A stretch of 64,000 bases of DNA, from positions 186,001 to 250,000 of the forward strand of contig NZ_JPRK01000013.1 in assembly GCF_000832125.1 (NCBI RefSeq), in the 5' to 3' direction. Of the stretch, positions 7,915-17,477 are shown piece after piece; positions within the stretch are counted from its first letter, which is position 1; each line of letters opens with the position of its first letter. Below the pieces are notes generated by a model. That model was not told the DNA's origin, searched no databases, and was given only the letters and a program-made list of their open reading frames with translations. Made by a program: the position numbers and the translations under genes. This stretch comes from Flavobacterium hibernum. GTDB lineage: Bacteria; Bacteroidota; Bacteroidia; Flavobacteriales; Flavobacteriaceae.

Positions 7915-9429
7915 ATGAACAGAAGAAACTTTGTTAAACGATCCATGCTAGGAATGATACCGTTGTTATTTCCGGTAAGAGTATTTTCAATTTTTGCCCA
8001 CAATACGAACAGCTATTTTACTCATGGTGTGGCATCGGGAGATCCAACAATAGATGCTGTAATTATATGGACACGTGTTAATGCTGCAACTTCTGGAGCC
8101 TGCAATGTCGAATGGCAGGTTGCAAATGATGCAGCTTTTCAAAACATCGTTAAAAAAGGTTCTGTAACAACATCGCAAGACAGTGATTATACTGTAAAAG
8201 TTGATGCAACAGGACTCGACAGCAATCAGGTTTATTATTACAGATTTATTTACAACGAAACGAGTTCAGATATTGGAGTTTGTAAAACATTGCCAGTTTC
8301 GCTTTCAAATCCAGTGCAAATAGCAGTAATAAGTTGTAATAATTACGAGGACGGCTATTTTACTTCGTTCCGTCATATTGCAGATAATCCTGAGATTGAT
8401 TATGTCTTTCATTTAGGAGATTACATCTACGAATACGGAACAGGACAATACTGTAACCAGGAATTTCTGGATGAAAGCAATAGATTAAATGACCCAATGC
8501 ATGAGCTCATATCCTTAGAAGATTACAGAAAAAGATATGCGCTTTATCGAAAAGACAAAGAGCTTCAGAAAGCACATCGAACCAAAGCTTTCATTTGTAT
8601 TTGGGACGATCACGAATTGGCCAATAATGCGTATTTCGGCGGGGCTAAAAATCATCAAAGTAACGAAGGAAGCTGGAGCGACAGGAGTGCAGCGGCAGTA
8701 CAAGCTTATTTTGAATGGATGCCTGTTAGAGCAAAATCGACTAGCGAAATGATACGTTCGATAAAAATAGGAAAAGATGCCAACTTCTTTTTTCTAGAAG
8801 AACGATTAGACGGACGAGACAAACAGCTTTTGAGTAACGATCCGGCGAAATTTAGTTCGCAAAGAAAAATGATTTCAAAGAAACAATTTGATCATTTATC
8901 AGAAAGATTAAAAACAAGTGACGCAAGATGGAATTTTCTAGTCAATCAGGTCATGTTTACAGGATATAAAAGTAAAAAAGAAGAAAAGGCTAAAGAAGAA
9001 GATTGGTGGACAGGATATCCGTATCAAAGAGATCAATTGATAGAAGTTTTTGAAAACTTAAAAAACCCACCCATTATTTTAACTGGAGATCATCATCAAA
9101 GTCATGTTTTAGAACTAAATTCAACTGATGCATCAGATAGTAAAAAACTAATCGCTTGGGAGTTTTTAACGCCATCAATAACGTCAAAAAATGACGATAG
9201 ACTTACAACGGAACAAATTGCAAAAAAGAGCAAATTGTTATACAAACTCAATCCGCATATGTTGTACAACGACATTGCAGCACATGGATATTTTATTCTA
9301 AATGTGAACAAAAAAGAAGTCAAAATTAGCTACAAGTTCAATGAAGACATATTATTGCGAAATGGTAAAGAAAAACAAGGAGCTGATTTTAAAATTGATA
9401 ACTCAAATAACTTAAAGAAAAATGTGTAG
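7915..9429 (+). CDS. PhoD-family alkaline phosphatase/phosphodiesterase
   Basis: 504 residues. The N-terminus RRNFVK plus a hydrophobic stretch is a twin-arginine (Tat) signal. A PhoD_N domain (about 33-127) precedes the PhoD metallophosphatase domain. Metal-site motifs are visible: ISCNNY with Cys141, HLGDYIYEYG with Asp169, WDDHELANN and LTGDHHQSH. PhoD enzymes hydrolyse phosphomonoesters and phosphodiesters outside the cytoplasm with iron and calcium. Between the receptor and HpnZ genes it could release phosphate or a phosphonate head group from an ester in the periplasm. Its stop codon overlaps the start of the next gene. Confidence 0.85.
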   Translation: MNRRNFVKRSMLGMIPLLFPVRVFSIFAHNTNSYFTHGVASGDPTIDAVIIWTRVNAATSGACNVEWQVANDAAFQNIVKKGSVTTSQDSDYTVKVDATGLDSNQVYYYRFIYNETSSDIGVCKTLPVSLSNPVQIAVISCNNYEDGYFTSFRHIADNPEIDYVFHLGDYIYEYGTGQYCNQEFLDESNRLNDPMHELISLEDYRKRYALYRKDKELQKAHRTKAFICIWDDHELANNAYFGGAKNHQSNEGSWSDRSAAAVQAYFEWMPVRAKSTSEMIRSIKIGKDANFFFLEERLDGRDKQLLSNDPAKFSSQRKMISKKQFDHLSERLKTSDARWNFLVNQVMFTGYKSKKEEKAKEEDWWTGYPYQRDQLIEVFENLKNPPIILTGDHHQSHVLELNSTDASDSKKLIAWEFLTPSITSKNDDRLTTEQIAKKSKLLYKLNPHMLYNDIAAHGYFILNVNKKEVKISYKFNEDILLRNGKEKQGADFKIDNSNNLKKNV

Positions 9430-10507
9430 TTCGTGCGTTATGCTTTTTAATGAAAAAAACGGTAGTATTCTTCCCGAATATACCGCTTTACCATCCTTAC
9501 AAAAAGGCGAGATTTTAGTAAAAAATAAATACACTACATTGTGTGGAAGTGACCTGCACACTTTTGCGGGAAGACGAAAAGAACCGTCGCCAATTGTTTT
9601 AGGACATGAAATTGTAGGCGAGATCCTTGAAATGGCACAAAGTGAGCCTTTTTACGATCTTAACGGAAATATCTTAAAAGTTGGTGATCTTATTACCTGG
9701 ACCATTTTTGCAGCAACAGATAGTGATGAGTTTGTAAAAGACAAAATGCCTCAAAAATCTGCAAGTTTGTTTAAATACGGACACGTTCAGTTTACGGATA
9801 AAGAAAAATTCAACGGTGGATTAGGAACACATTGCATTTTAAAAATTGGAACAGGAATTTTAAAACTGCCAACGTCAATAGACGAAAAATTCGCTCCCAT
9901 TATTAATTGTGCCGGAGCTACAGCAATGGCAGCACATCGATTGATAGATCAAATAGAAGGAAAAAATGTACTGATTTTGGGTGCAGGAGTTTTAGGATTA
10001 ATTGCTTCTACAATTGCCAAACAGAAAAAAGCTTCGTCTGTAACGATGCTTGATATTGACGATGTAAGATTGGAAAACAGCAAATTTTTTGGAGCAGATT
10101 ATGTATACAATAGTTTGAACCCTATTGAGGAACTTACTCAAATCACGTCAGGATTTTACAAAAAAGGATTTGATGTAATCATTGATATGAGTGGTTCTGT
10201 AGAAGCCATAAAAACAGGATTACAGTTTAGTGCAATAGGAGCACAGCACATTTGGATTGGTGCAGTAACACCAACTGCAAATGTTGAAGTAAATCCTGAA
10301 GTAATTATTCGAAAATTATTAAGCATTAGAGGAATGCATAATTATAATTATGAAGATTTTACCAATGCTGTAGATTTTTTTGAAGATCACTTTTTAGATT
10401 ATCCATTTCACACTTTCATAGAAAAAGAATTCCCATTTCAAGACACCGAAAAAGCATTTCATTATGCCGCTAAATATAAACCTTACAGGGTTTTAATAAC
10501 AATATAA
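9422..10507 (+). CDS. HpnZ-like zinc-dependent alcohol dehydrogenase (TIGR03366 type)
   Basis: A 361-residue MDR-family dehydrogenase. Catalytic zinc ligands are Cys41 (TLCGSDLH) and His62-Glu63 (GHEIVG); the Rossmann glycines are in LILGAGVLGL. The clade is known as a putative phosphonate-catabolism-associated dehydrogenase. The ATG overlaps the end of the PhoD gene by 8 nt, a sign of coupled translation. It would interconvert an alcohol and an aldehyde or ketone form of the phosphonate side chain, feeding the HpnW/PhnX-like steps encoded upstream. The usual four-Cys structural zinc site is not obvious. Substrate unknown. Confidence 0.8.
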   Translation: MCSSCVMLFNEKNGSILPEYTALPSLQKGEILVKNKYTTLCGSDLHTFAGRRKEPSPIVLGHEIVGEILEMAQSEPFYDLNGNILKVGDLITWTIFAATDSDEFVKDKMPQKSASLFKYGHVQFTDKEKFNGGLGTHCILKIGTGILKLPTSIDEKFAPIINCAGATAMAAHRLIDQIEGKNVLILGAGVLGLIASTIAKQKKASSVTMLDIDDVRLENSKFFGADYVYNSLNPIEELTQITSGFYKKGFDVIIDMSGSVEAIKTGLQFSAIGAQHIWIGAVTPTANVEVNPEVIIRKLLSIRGMHNYNYEDFTNAVDFFEDHFLDYPFHTFIEKEFPFQDTEKAFHYAAKYKPYRVLITI

Positions 10508-10650
10508 AAGGAGTAAAATTTCAAAAGCTTTTTGTCTCCATGTTTTGTTACTGTTTTTTTATAATGGCTCACACAATTTTGGATGTGCAACTAAAGTAAT
10601 GCGCAAAGACTTTAGGAATTTCAAAATCATCTATATATAAATGATTGTAA

Positions 10651-10689
10651 AACTATAGAGAAGAAGTTTTTTAATTCTTCTCTATAGTT
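10651..10689. terminator. Bidirectional terminator
   Basis: A perfect 15-bp stem (10651-10665 with 10675-10689) around a 9-nt loop sits between the convergent HpnZ and TPR-regulator genes. T-rich sequence follows on both strands. Confidence 0.8.
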
Positions 10690-10695
10690 TTTAGT

Positions 10696-12423
10696 TTACA
10701 AGGTTTTTGAACTTATATGTTCGAAAAGCAAATCGAATTTGTCTCCAAGTTTTTTCTTAAGGCGTTGCTTCGATTTTTTAACCGCTTCAGTTGTAATTCC
10801 TAATAATTCGGCGATTTCGGTATTATTAAATTGTAGTTTTTGCAATAATAATATTCGTTTATTAGAATCTGTAATTTCAGGAAAATCTTCTTCCAGTAAA
10901 CGATAGAATTCCGGATATTCTTTCTGAAATTCTCTCTTAAAACTATTCCAGTTTTCATCAGTCATTAAATGCGATTCCAGTAAAGTACTTAAATTTCCTT
11001 TTTCAAGACTATGAGATGGTGATTGTTTAATTTGCTCAATCTCATGTTTTAATCTCTTGATTTGATTGTTTTTATCTTTTAGATAGGCAACATGAGAGTT
11101 TAAGTTTTCGTTTACCTCAGATAATTTTTGTTCGCTTTTAAATTTTTCAGTTTTTAAAGAAGTAACATTTTGCTTGTATTCAAATTGCCTTTTTTTCAAA
11201 TGTTTCTTAAAAATAAAGTAAAGAGTGATAAGCAATACAAAAGCCAAAATGGTAATAATTGCATAAATGTTTTTAACAGAAGTTTCGTGTTTGTATTGCG
11301 CTTTTGTACGGTTTATATTTTGTTGAAATTTTGTTTTCTGAATCATCCAGTTTGACTTATTAATAGCCATATCGCCATCTTTGGTTTCCAGAGAATCCTG
11401 AAGAATAAGCATTCGTCTTCTTAACATCAGTTCATTATCCGTTTTACCTTGTTTTTGCAAAATTTCTAATTGAATCTGAATTATCTGGAGTTCAGATTTT
11501 TCAAAATACTGTTTTGAACGGGCAATATCTTGTGCATCATTTAAAACTTGAATTGCCTCTTCAAAATTTTTGTCAGCCACATACAATTCTGCCAATAGGA
11601 TAGAAGCATACATTGTATTCTGGTCGCTTTTTTGAGATTTTGAGATGCTAATGTCTTTTTTAACTAAAGAAATAGCGGTTTTAAAATCCCCTTTTTTCTG
11701 TTTTACGACTGCTAAATTTCCAAGAGCTTTAGCATATCGAACCTCATCCTGAACTTGTTTTGCTAAAGTAGCAGTTTGTAGAAAATAAGATTCAGCATTT
11801 TTTAAATCTAACGTATTTAAATAGTTAATACCAATATTATCAAGAATTGAGGCATACTCCGCAGTCTTTCTTGAAGTATGTTTTTTGGCAAGATTTAAGT
11901 AATAAGTAGATTCTTTATAGTCGCCAAGCGTTTGCATAATCCATCCAATTTTTTTGAAGGATTCACCGGGTTGAATAATTTTTTCTGACGTTAGTTTCTC
12001 AATTTGATCAAGTACTTTAAGCAATACAGGAGTCATCTGGATATAATTTCTGTAGTGATAAAGATAACTTACATAATTGAGCTGAGTCCAGATTTCAATA
12101 TTTAGCTCATTTAAAAGTTTGGCTTTTTTAATAGATTGTAAATAGTAAAAATCGCTTTTGTTGTTTAACGAGTTGTAAAAATCGCTATATCCGTTGGCAA
12201 GTAACGCTTCGTAAAAAACACTGTAATATTTATTTTTAGTAAGAGGTTGTAGGTAGTTTTTTAAGGCGATAGTATCCGTATCAAAAGATTTTTCCTGCTC
12301 TAAAATTGCCTCAAAATTTTTGCTGTTAATTTCAAAAGAGGACACTCGGATTTGAGCATTTTGTGCCTTTAGTTGAAACACAAAAAAAAGTAAAAAGATA
12401 CAGTAGGTTTTTTTTAAAAGCAT
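10696..12423 (-). CDS. TPR-containing membrane regulator with LuxR-like HTH
   Basis: 575 residues. After a signal or anchor at residues 1-20 comes a TPR-rich region (about 30-370), a single transmembrane helix (about 385-405, IITILAFVLLITLYFIF), a coiled coil (about 410-470) and a C-terminal helix-turn-helix (about 520-565, FNNTEIAELLGITTEAVKKSKQRL). This layout, a periplasmic TPR sensor joined through the membrane to a DNA-binding domain, is common in Flavobacteria. It is divergent from the large surface-protein gene, so it may control it. The ligand is unknown. Confidence 0.75.
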   Translation of the reverse strand: MLLKKTYCIFLLFFVFQLKAQNAQIRVSSFEINSKNFEAILEQEKSFDTDTIALKNYLQPLTKNKYYSVFYEALLANGYSDFYNSLNNKSDFYYLQSIKKAKLLNELNIEIWTQLNYVSYLYHYRNYIQMTPVLLKVLDQIEKLTSEKIIQPGESFKKIGWIMQTLGDYKESTYYLNLAKKHTSRKTAEYASILDNIGINYLNTLDLKNAESYFLQTATLAKQVQDEVRYAKALGNLAVVKQKKGDFKTAISLVKKDISISKSQKSDQNTMYASILLAELYVADKNFEEAIQVLNDAQDIARSKQYFEKSELQIIQIQLEILQKQGKTDNELMLRRRMLILQDSLETKDGDMAINKSNWMIQKTKFQQNINRTKAQYKHETSVKNIYAIITILAFVLLITLYFIFKKHLKKRQFEYKQNVTSLKTEKFKSEQKLSEVNENLNSHVAYLKDKNNQIKRLKHEIEQIKQSPSHSLEKGNLSTLLESHLMTDENWNSFKREFQKEYPEFYRLLEEDFPEITDSNKRILLLQKLQFNNTEIAELLGITTEAVKKSKQRLKKKLGDKFDLLFEHISSKTL

Positions 12424-12565
12424 TTGGTTCTTGGCTGTAGTATTTGTTTTTGGGATTGTAAAAATAGTAAAAAAAATAACTTTAGAGTAAGGAGTACTTT
12501 ATAATAAGCTGATTTTGCAGGTTTTCGAAGTTTAAAATGTCCCCCTTTTGTCCCCCCTTGCTTTT

Positions 12566-12595
12566 ATTGAAAGTATAACTGATGCTTTAAATTTG
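12566..12595 (+). promoter_or_regulatory. Candidate promoter for the HYR surface protein
   Basis: ATTG at 12566-12569, an 18-nt spacer and TAAATTTG at 12588-12595 resemble the Bacteroidota consensus. The predicted leader would be about 95 nt. The -33 box is only a partial match. Confidence 0.35.
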
Positions 12596-12697
12596 TCAAT
12601 ATACTCCTCATGTTTTTTTTAGATAATTTCAATTGTTAAATAAAAGATATTTAGAGTTGGTGTTTTTAGAAATCACTATTAACTTCTCATTTTATAT

Positions 12698-15600
12698 ATG
12701 AAAAAAAAAATACTATTCTTCTTATTATTTAGCATATTAAAACTTCATAGTCAAACAACCGCTGGATATTTAAGCTCAACCATTGAACCTTGGGGATTGC
12801 CTACAAATATTAATGCAATGAATACCGTTTATGGCTCAGATTGGTCTCAGTATAATTATAATACAGTAAACGTAACTGCTCTTTTTGATGCTAACAGAAA
12901 ATTTATTTGGATAGAAGGTAGTAATAGTAGTACTAGTCAAATGATAACTTTTCTTACCGATAATGCTACAATCATAGAAAACTGGGTTAATGCAGGAGGA
13001 ACTTTACTGATAAACGCAGCTACAAATTTAAGTTTACCACCTTATAATGTAGGTTTTGGTGTTACTAGTGAGTTTATTTATTCGTTAACTGCAGTAGCAG
13101 TAGACAATTCTGATCCTTTTTTTACTTTATCTCCCTATCAGCCTGTAACAGTTACAAATTATCAGGGACAAGCCATTGCACACAATACTTTTTCTGGTGT
13201 AGGATTAAACAATATTTTAACTTCTCCTTTAGGAGCAACAATTTTGGCCGAAAAGAAAATAGGTTCAGGATTGGTTCGTTTTTCAGGATTAACAACTCCA
13301 TGGTTTGAAAATACAACTTGGGGACCAAAAGTTGAAATACTAAATTTATTGTATAGAATGATAAGTAAGCTTACAAGTGAATCTGGTATTACAGTTATAA
13401 ACCCGGTAACAATGGTTTGTGGGGGCGAATCTGATGCTGTTCAGTTTACTATATATGATGATAAAACATCGCCCAATAATCTTATTGTCTCCACAACTTC
13501 TTCAAATCAAACTCTTATTCCCGATACAAATTTAGTACTTTCAGGTACAGGCGCTTTGCGTACCCTTGATTTGACAAGTATTGTAGGTCAGTCAGGAACG
13601 ACAACAATATCAGTAAAGATAACAGATGAAGATGCAAATACTTATACTCAAACTTTTACAGTGACTGTTAGTGATACTGAACTTCCTGTTGTAAAAACAA
13701 AAGATATTACAGTTCAGCTAGATGCAAATGGAAATGCAACTATTACGGCCGATCAAATCGATAATGGTTCGACAGATAATTGCGGTATTGCTTCGAAGAC
13801 GCTTGATAGAACTAATTTTAGTTTTGACGATTTGGGAGAAAACACTGTGACATTAACTGTGAAAGATTTAACGGGTAATACAAGCACAAAAACTGCCATT
13901 GTAACAATTCCTTTAAAATGTCCTACCGATATTATCGTAAACAACAATGATCTGAATAAATGTGGTGCTATTGTTAATTATAATTTTGAAAACAAACAAA
14001 CAAAAGCACTCATTCTAGGTGGATATAATTATGATTTGGGCTCGGATGTGAAACAGAAATTAGAAAACACTCGTGAATTTGATGTAGTAGATCTGATAGA
14101 TATATCGACTTTTACCCCTGATTTAGCAGTTTTAAAAAAGTATGATGTTATACTTGTTTTTACTTCTTATGGTATTATTGGAATGCCTAGTCTAGGTGAC
14201 GTTTTGGCTCAATATATTGATAATGGTGGTGGTGTTGTAGACGCTGCTTTTGAGAATGGCAACCAAGCTATTAATGGGTTGTATAATACAGCTGCATATA
14301 GAGTTCTTATTCCAGACAATAATGTTCGAAAACCATTCTCTAGCTTGGGTACAATCGATTCTCCAAATCATCCGATCATGAATAATGTGGAATCATTTAA
14401 TATAGGATCATTCGGCCACCGATCCGGCTCTACACAAATAGCTCCTGGCTCTTATGTAGTTTCACGTTATGACGATAACGCCATGTTGGTTATTGCAAGA
14501 GAAAATGTAGGTTTAAAGCACGCAAGACGTGTGAGCTTGAATTTTTTCCCCATTTCAACCACGGCGCTTAACCAAGGTTGGGATGCATCTACAAATGGGG
14601 ATGTAATAATGGCAAATGCTTTAAAATGGGTAGGAAGATCTTTAATAATAAAACGAATTGCCGGATTGCGTAGTGGAAGTTTATTTCCGGTTGGAACCAC
14701 CACAAATACATTTGAAGTTACAGATAAAAATAATGTTATACACACTTGCTCCTTTAAGGTTACCGTAAAAGATACTGAAGTTCCTATTGTAGTAACAAAA
14801 GATATTACGGTTCAATTAGATGCTTTAGGAAAAGCATCCATAACCGAATCTCAAATTAACGACGGTTCAACGGATAATTGCTCGATTGATAAAATAACTT
14901 TAGACAAAACCACTTTTGATTGTACAAACATTGGAGTAAATACAGTAACACTTACAGTTTTAGATGTTAACGGAAATTCGGATTCAAAAACTGCAATTGT
15001 AACTATTGAAGACAAAATAAAACCAATAGTTGCCACAAAAGATATTTTGGTGCAATTAGACGCTTTAGGAAAAGCAACTATAGCCGAATCTCAAATCAAC
15101 GACGGTTCAACGGATAATTGCTCGATTGATAAAATAACTCTAGATAAAACCTCTTTTGATTGCTCTAATATTGGTGTAAATACCGTAACACTTACAGTTT
15201 TAGATGTTAACGGAAATTCGGATTCTAAAACTGCAATTGTTACGGTTGAAGATAAAACAAAACCAACAGTTGCCACAAAAGATATTTTGGTGCAACTAGA
15301 TGCTTTAGGAAAAGCAACTATAACCGAATCTCAAATCAATGATGGTTCAACGGATAATTGCTCAATTGATAAAATAACGCTGGATAAAACAGATTTTAAT
15401 TGTTCGAATATTGGCGCAAATACAGTAACACTTACAGTTTTAGACGTAAACGGAAATTCGGATTCCAAAACAGCAATTGTTACAGTTGAAGATAAAATAA
15501 AGCCAATAGTTGCCACAAAAGATATTTTGGTGCAATTAGACGCTTTAGGAAAAGCATCTATAACCGAATCTCAAATCAACGACGGTTCAACGGATAATTG

Positions 15601-17455
15601 CTCAATTGATAAAATAACGCTGGATAAAACCGATTTTGATTGTTCGAATATTGGCGTAAATACAGTAACGCTAACAGTTTTAGATGTCAATGGAAATTCA
15701 GACTCCAAAACTGCAATTGTTACCATTGAAGATAAAACAAAACCAATAGTTGCCACAAAAGATATTTTGGTGCAATTAGATGCTTTAGGAAAAGTAACTA
15801 TAACCGAATCTCAAATTAACGACGGTTCAACTGATAATTGCTCGATTGATAAAATAACTCTGGATAAAACTACTTTTGATTGCTCTAACATTGGTGCAAA
15901 TACAGTAACACTTACAGTTTTAGACGTCAACGGAAATTCGGATTCCAAAACAGCAATTGTTACGGTTGAAGATAAAACAAAGCCAATAGTTGCCACAAAA
16001 GATATTTTGGTGCAATTAGATGCTTTAGGAAAAGCAACTATAACCGAATCTCAAATTAACGACGGTTCAACTGATAATTGCTCGATTGATAAAATAACGC
16101 TGGACAAAACCTCTTTTGATTGCTCGAATATTGGCACAAATACAGTAACACTTACAGTTTTAGATAAAAATGGAAATTCAGCGTCAGGAACGGCTGTCGT
16201 GATTGTAGAAGATTTGATTGCCCCAAATGTTATCCCCAAAAACATTACAGTCCAACTTGATGTTACAGGAAAGGCAGAAATTGTTCCGGCGCTGATTAAT
16301 AATGGTTCAACGGATAATTGCTCGATTGACAAAATTACTTTGGATAAAACCACATTTGATTGTACCAATATTGGTGCAAATAATGTCACTTTGACCGTTA
16401 CAGATGTTAATGGAAATTCGGCTTCAAAAGTTGCGGTTGTAATAATAGAAGATAAAATTGCGCCTATCATAGTTACACAAGATATTACGGTTGAATTAGA
16501 TACTACAGGAAATCTTATCATAAATGAATCACAAATTGATAATGGTTCTACCGATAATTGCAAAATCGCAACAAGAGTATTAGATAAAACCACATTTGAT
16601 TGTACTAATATTGGTATAAATACAATAACATTAACCGTTACAGATTCCAGCGGAAATTCGGCTTCGAAAACCGCAAACCTTACAATTTTACCGCTTTCTA
16701 TACCAACATTTTTTAATACTACCCAAAGTTTTTGTGTGGTAGATAATGCGAGTGTTGGCGATATCGAAGTAAAAGAAACCAATGTAAAATGGTTTAGCGA
16801 TGCTAGTTCGTCTCAGCCATTAGCATTAAATACGTTACTAAAAAGTCAAACATATTATGCGGCAAATTTTAAAGGGAGTTGCTATAGCCAAAAAGTTCCT
16901 GTAACTATAATTGTGAACGATGCTGCGGCTCCAACAGGAAATTCTGTTCAATATGTTTGTAAAGAAAAAGAAACCTTAATTACAGATCTTGTTACCAATG
17001 AACAAGAAATTCTTTGGTACGACAGAGCTTCAGGAGGTAGTCCGCTAAACGGATTTACGGTTTTAGAAGATAAACATAAATACTACGCGGCATTTGTAGG
17101 AGCAGAATGCGAAAGTTCTCAAAGGCTTGAGGTCGAGGTTATTTTTCGTTATTGTGATGTTGTCGTACATAATGGTATATCAGCCAATGGTGACGGAGTA
17201 AATGACTTTTTTGATATTGAAGGTGCAGATACTTTTAAAGACAATAAACTGGAAATTTTTAACAGTTGGGGAAGTTTAGTTTTCGAAACTACAAGTTATG
17301 GAAAGGAAGATAATAAATTTAAAGGTTACGCTAATAATGGGCTCGGAGGCGGGAATGGTTTGCTTCCGTTTGGGACCTATTATTATGTATTTAGTTTTAC
17401 AAACCATGACAATAGTCGCATAACAAAAAAAGGCTTTTTGCACTTAAATCCTTAA
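12698..17455 (+). CDS. HYR-repeat surface protein with T9SS type B sorting domain
   Basis: 1585 residues with a signal peptide (ending near LHS-QTT). Residues about 20-225 form a glutamine-amidotransferase-like domain. Nine HYR-like modules follow: one at about 330-405 and eight in tandem at about 695-1330, each around 80 residues with NDGSTDNC and FDC/NIG phrases. A tenth, classical HYR frame (CPTDIIV at 408, then GLRSGSLFPVGTTTNTF near 655) is split by an insert of about 215 residues that looks like another amidotransferase-like fold. The C-terminus (NGISANGDGVNDFF to FLHLNP) is a gliding-motility-associated type B sorting domain. It is probably secreted by T9SS and surface-anchored as a filament or adhesin; the PorP/SprF gene follows after 22 bp. 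Confidence 0.85.
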   Translation: MKKKILFFLLFSILKLHSQTTAGYLSSTIEPWGLPTNINAMNTVYGSDWSQYNYNTVNVTALFDANRKFIWIEGSNSSTSQMITFLTDNATIIENWVNAGGTLLINAATNLSLPPYNVGFGVTSEFIYSLTAVAVDNSDPFFTLSPYQPVTVTNYQGQAIAHNTFSGVGLNNILTSPLGATILAEKKIGSGLVRFSGLTTPWFENTTWGPKVEILNLLYRMISKLTSESGITVINPVTMVCGGESDAVQFTIYDDKTSPNNLIVSTTSSNQTLIPDTNLVLSGTGALRTLDLTSIVGQSGTTTISVKITDEDANTYTQTFTVTVSDTELPVVKTKDITVQLDANGNATITADQIDNGSTDNCGIASKTLDRTNFSFDDLGENTVTLTVKDLTGNTSTKTAIVTIPLKCPTDIIVNNNDLNKCGAIVNYNFENKQTKALILGGYNYDLGSDVKQKLENTREFDVVDLIDISTFTPDLAVLKKYDVILVFTSYGIIGMPSLGDVLAQYIDNGGGVVDAAFENGNQAINGLYNTAAYRVLIPDNNVRKPFSSLGTIDSPNHPIMNNVESFNIGSFGHRSGSTQIAPGSYVVSRYDDNAMLVIARENVGLKHARRVSLNFFPISTTALNQGWDASTNGDVIMANALKWVGRSLIIKRIAGLRSGSLFPVGTTTNTFEVTDKNNVIHTCSFKVTVKDTEVPIVVTKDITVQLDALGKASITESQINDGSTDNCSIDKITLDKTTFDCTNIGVNTVTLTVLDVNGNSDSKTAIVTIEDKIKPIVATKDILVQLDALGKATIAESQINDGSTDNCSIDKITLDKTSFDCSNIGVNTVTLTVLDVNGNSDSKTAIVTVEDKTKPTVATKDILVQLDALGKATITESQINDGSTDNCSIDKITLDKTDFNCSNIGANTVTLTVLDVNGNSDSKTAIVTVEDKIKPIVATKDILVQLDALGKASITESQINDGSTDNCSIDKITLDKTDFDCSNIGVNTVTLTVLDVNGNSDSKTAIVTIEDKTKPIVATKDILVQLDALGKVTITESQINDGSTDNCSIDKITLDKTTFDCSNIGANTVTLTVLDVNGNSDSKTAIVTVEDKTKPIVATKDILVQLDALGKATITESQINDGSTDNCSIDKITLDKTSFDCSNIGTNTVTLTVLDKNGNSASGTAVVIVEDLIAPNVIPKNITVQLDVTGKAEIVPALINNGSTDNCSIDKITLDKTTFDCTNIGANNVTLTVTDVNGNSASKVAVVIIEDKIAPIIVTQDITVELDTTGNLIINESQIDNGSTDNCKIATRVLDKTTFDCTNIGINTITLTVTDSSGNSASKTANLTILPLSIPTFFNTTQSFCVVDNASVGDIEVKETNVKWFSDASSSQPLALNTLLKSQTYYAANFKGSCYSQKVPVTIIVNDAAAPTGNSVQYVCKEKETLITDLVTNEQEILWYDRASGGSPLNGFTVLEDKHKYYAAFVGAECESSQRLEVEVIFRYCDVVVHNGISANGDGVNDFFDIEGADTFKDNKLEIFNSWGSLVFETTSYGKEDNKFKGYANNGLGGGNGLLPFGTYYYVFSFTNHDNSRITKKGFLHLNP
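14779..16690 (+). repeat. Eight tandem 240-bp HYR-coding repeats
   Basis: The phrase coding for DALGKA recurs at exact 240-bp steps (about 14819, 15059, 15299, 15539, 15779, 16019), and two diverged units follow at about 16259 and 16499. The first six units are nearly identical at DNA level with mostly synonymous differences, which indicates recent expansion or gene conversion. The unit number could vary between strains. Confidence 0.9.
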
Positions 17456-17477
17456 ACCTACAAATCGAATTATACAA

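Noticed and set aside
14760..16700. CRISPR-like periodic repeats
   Set aside because: The period is 240 bp within a single reading frame, with no spacers and no cas genes. It is a protein repeat.
13753..16782. Long series of antisense ORFs (61 aa each at 240-bp steps) inside the surface-protein gene
   Set aside because: They arise because the repeat unit has no stop codon in one antisense frame. Their sequences are mirrors of the HYR repeats with no start context.
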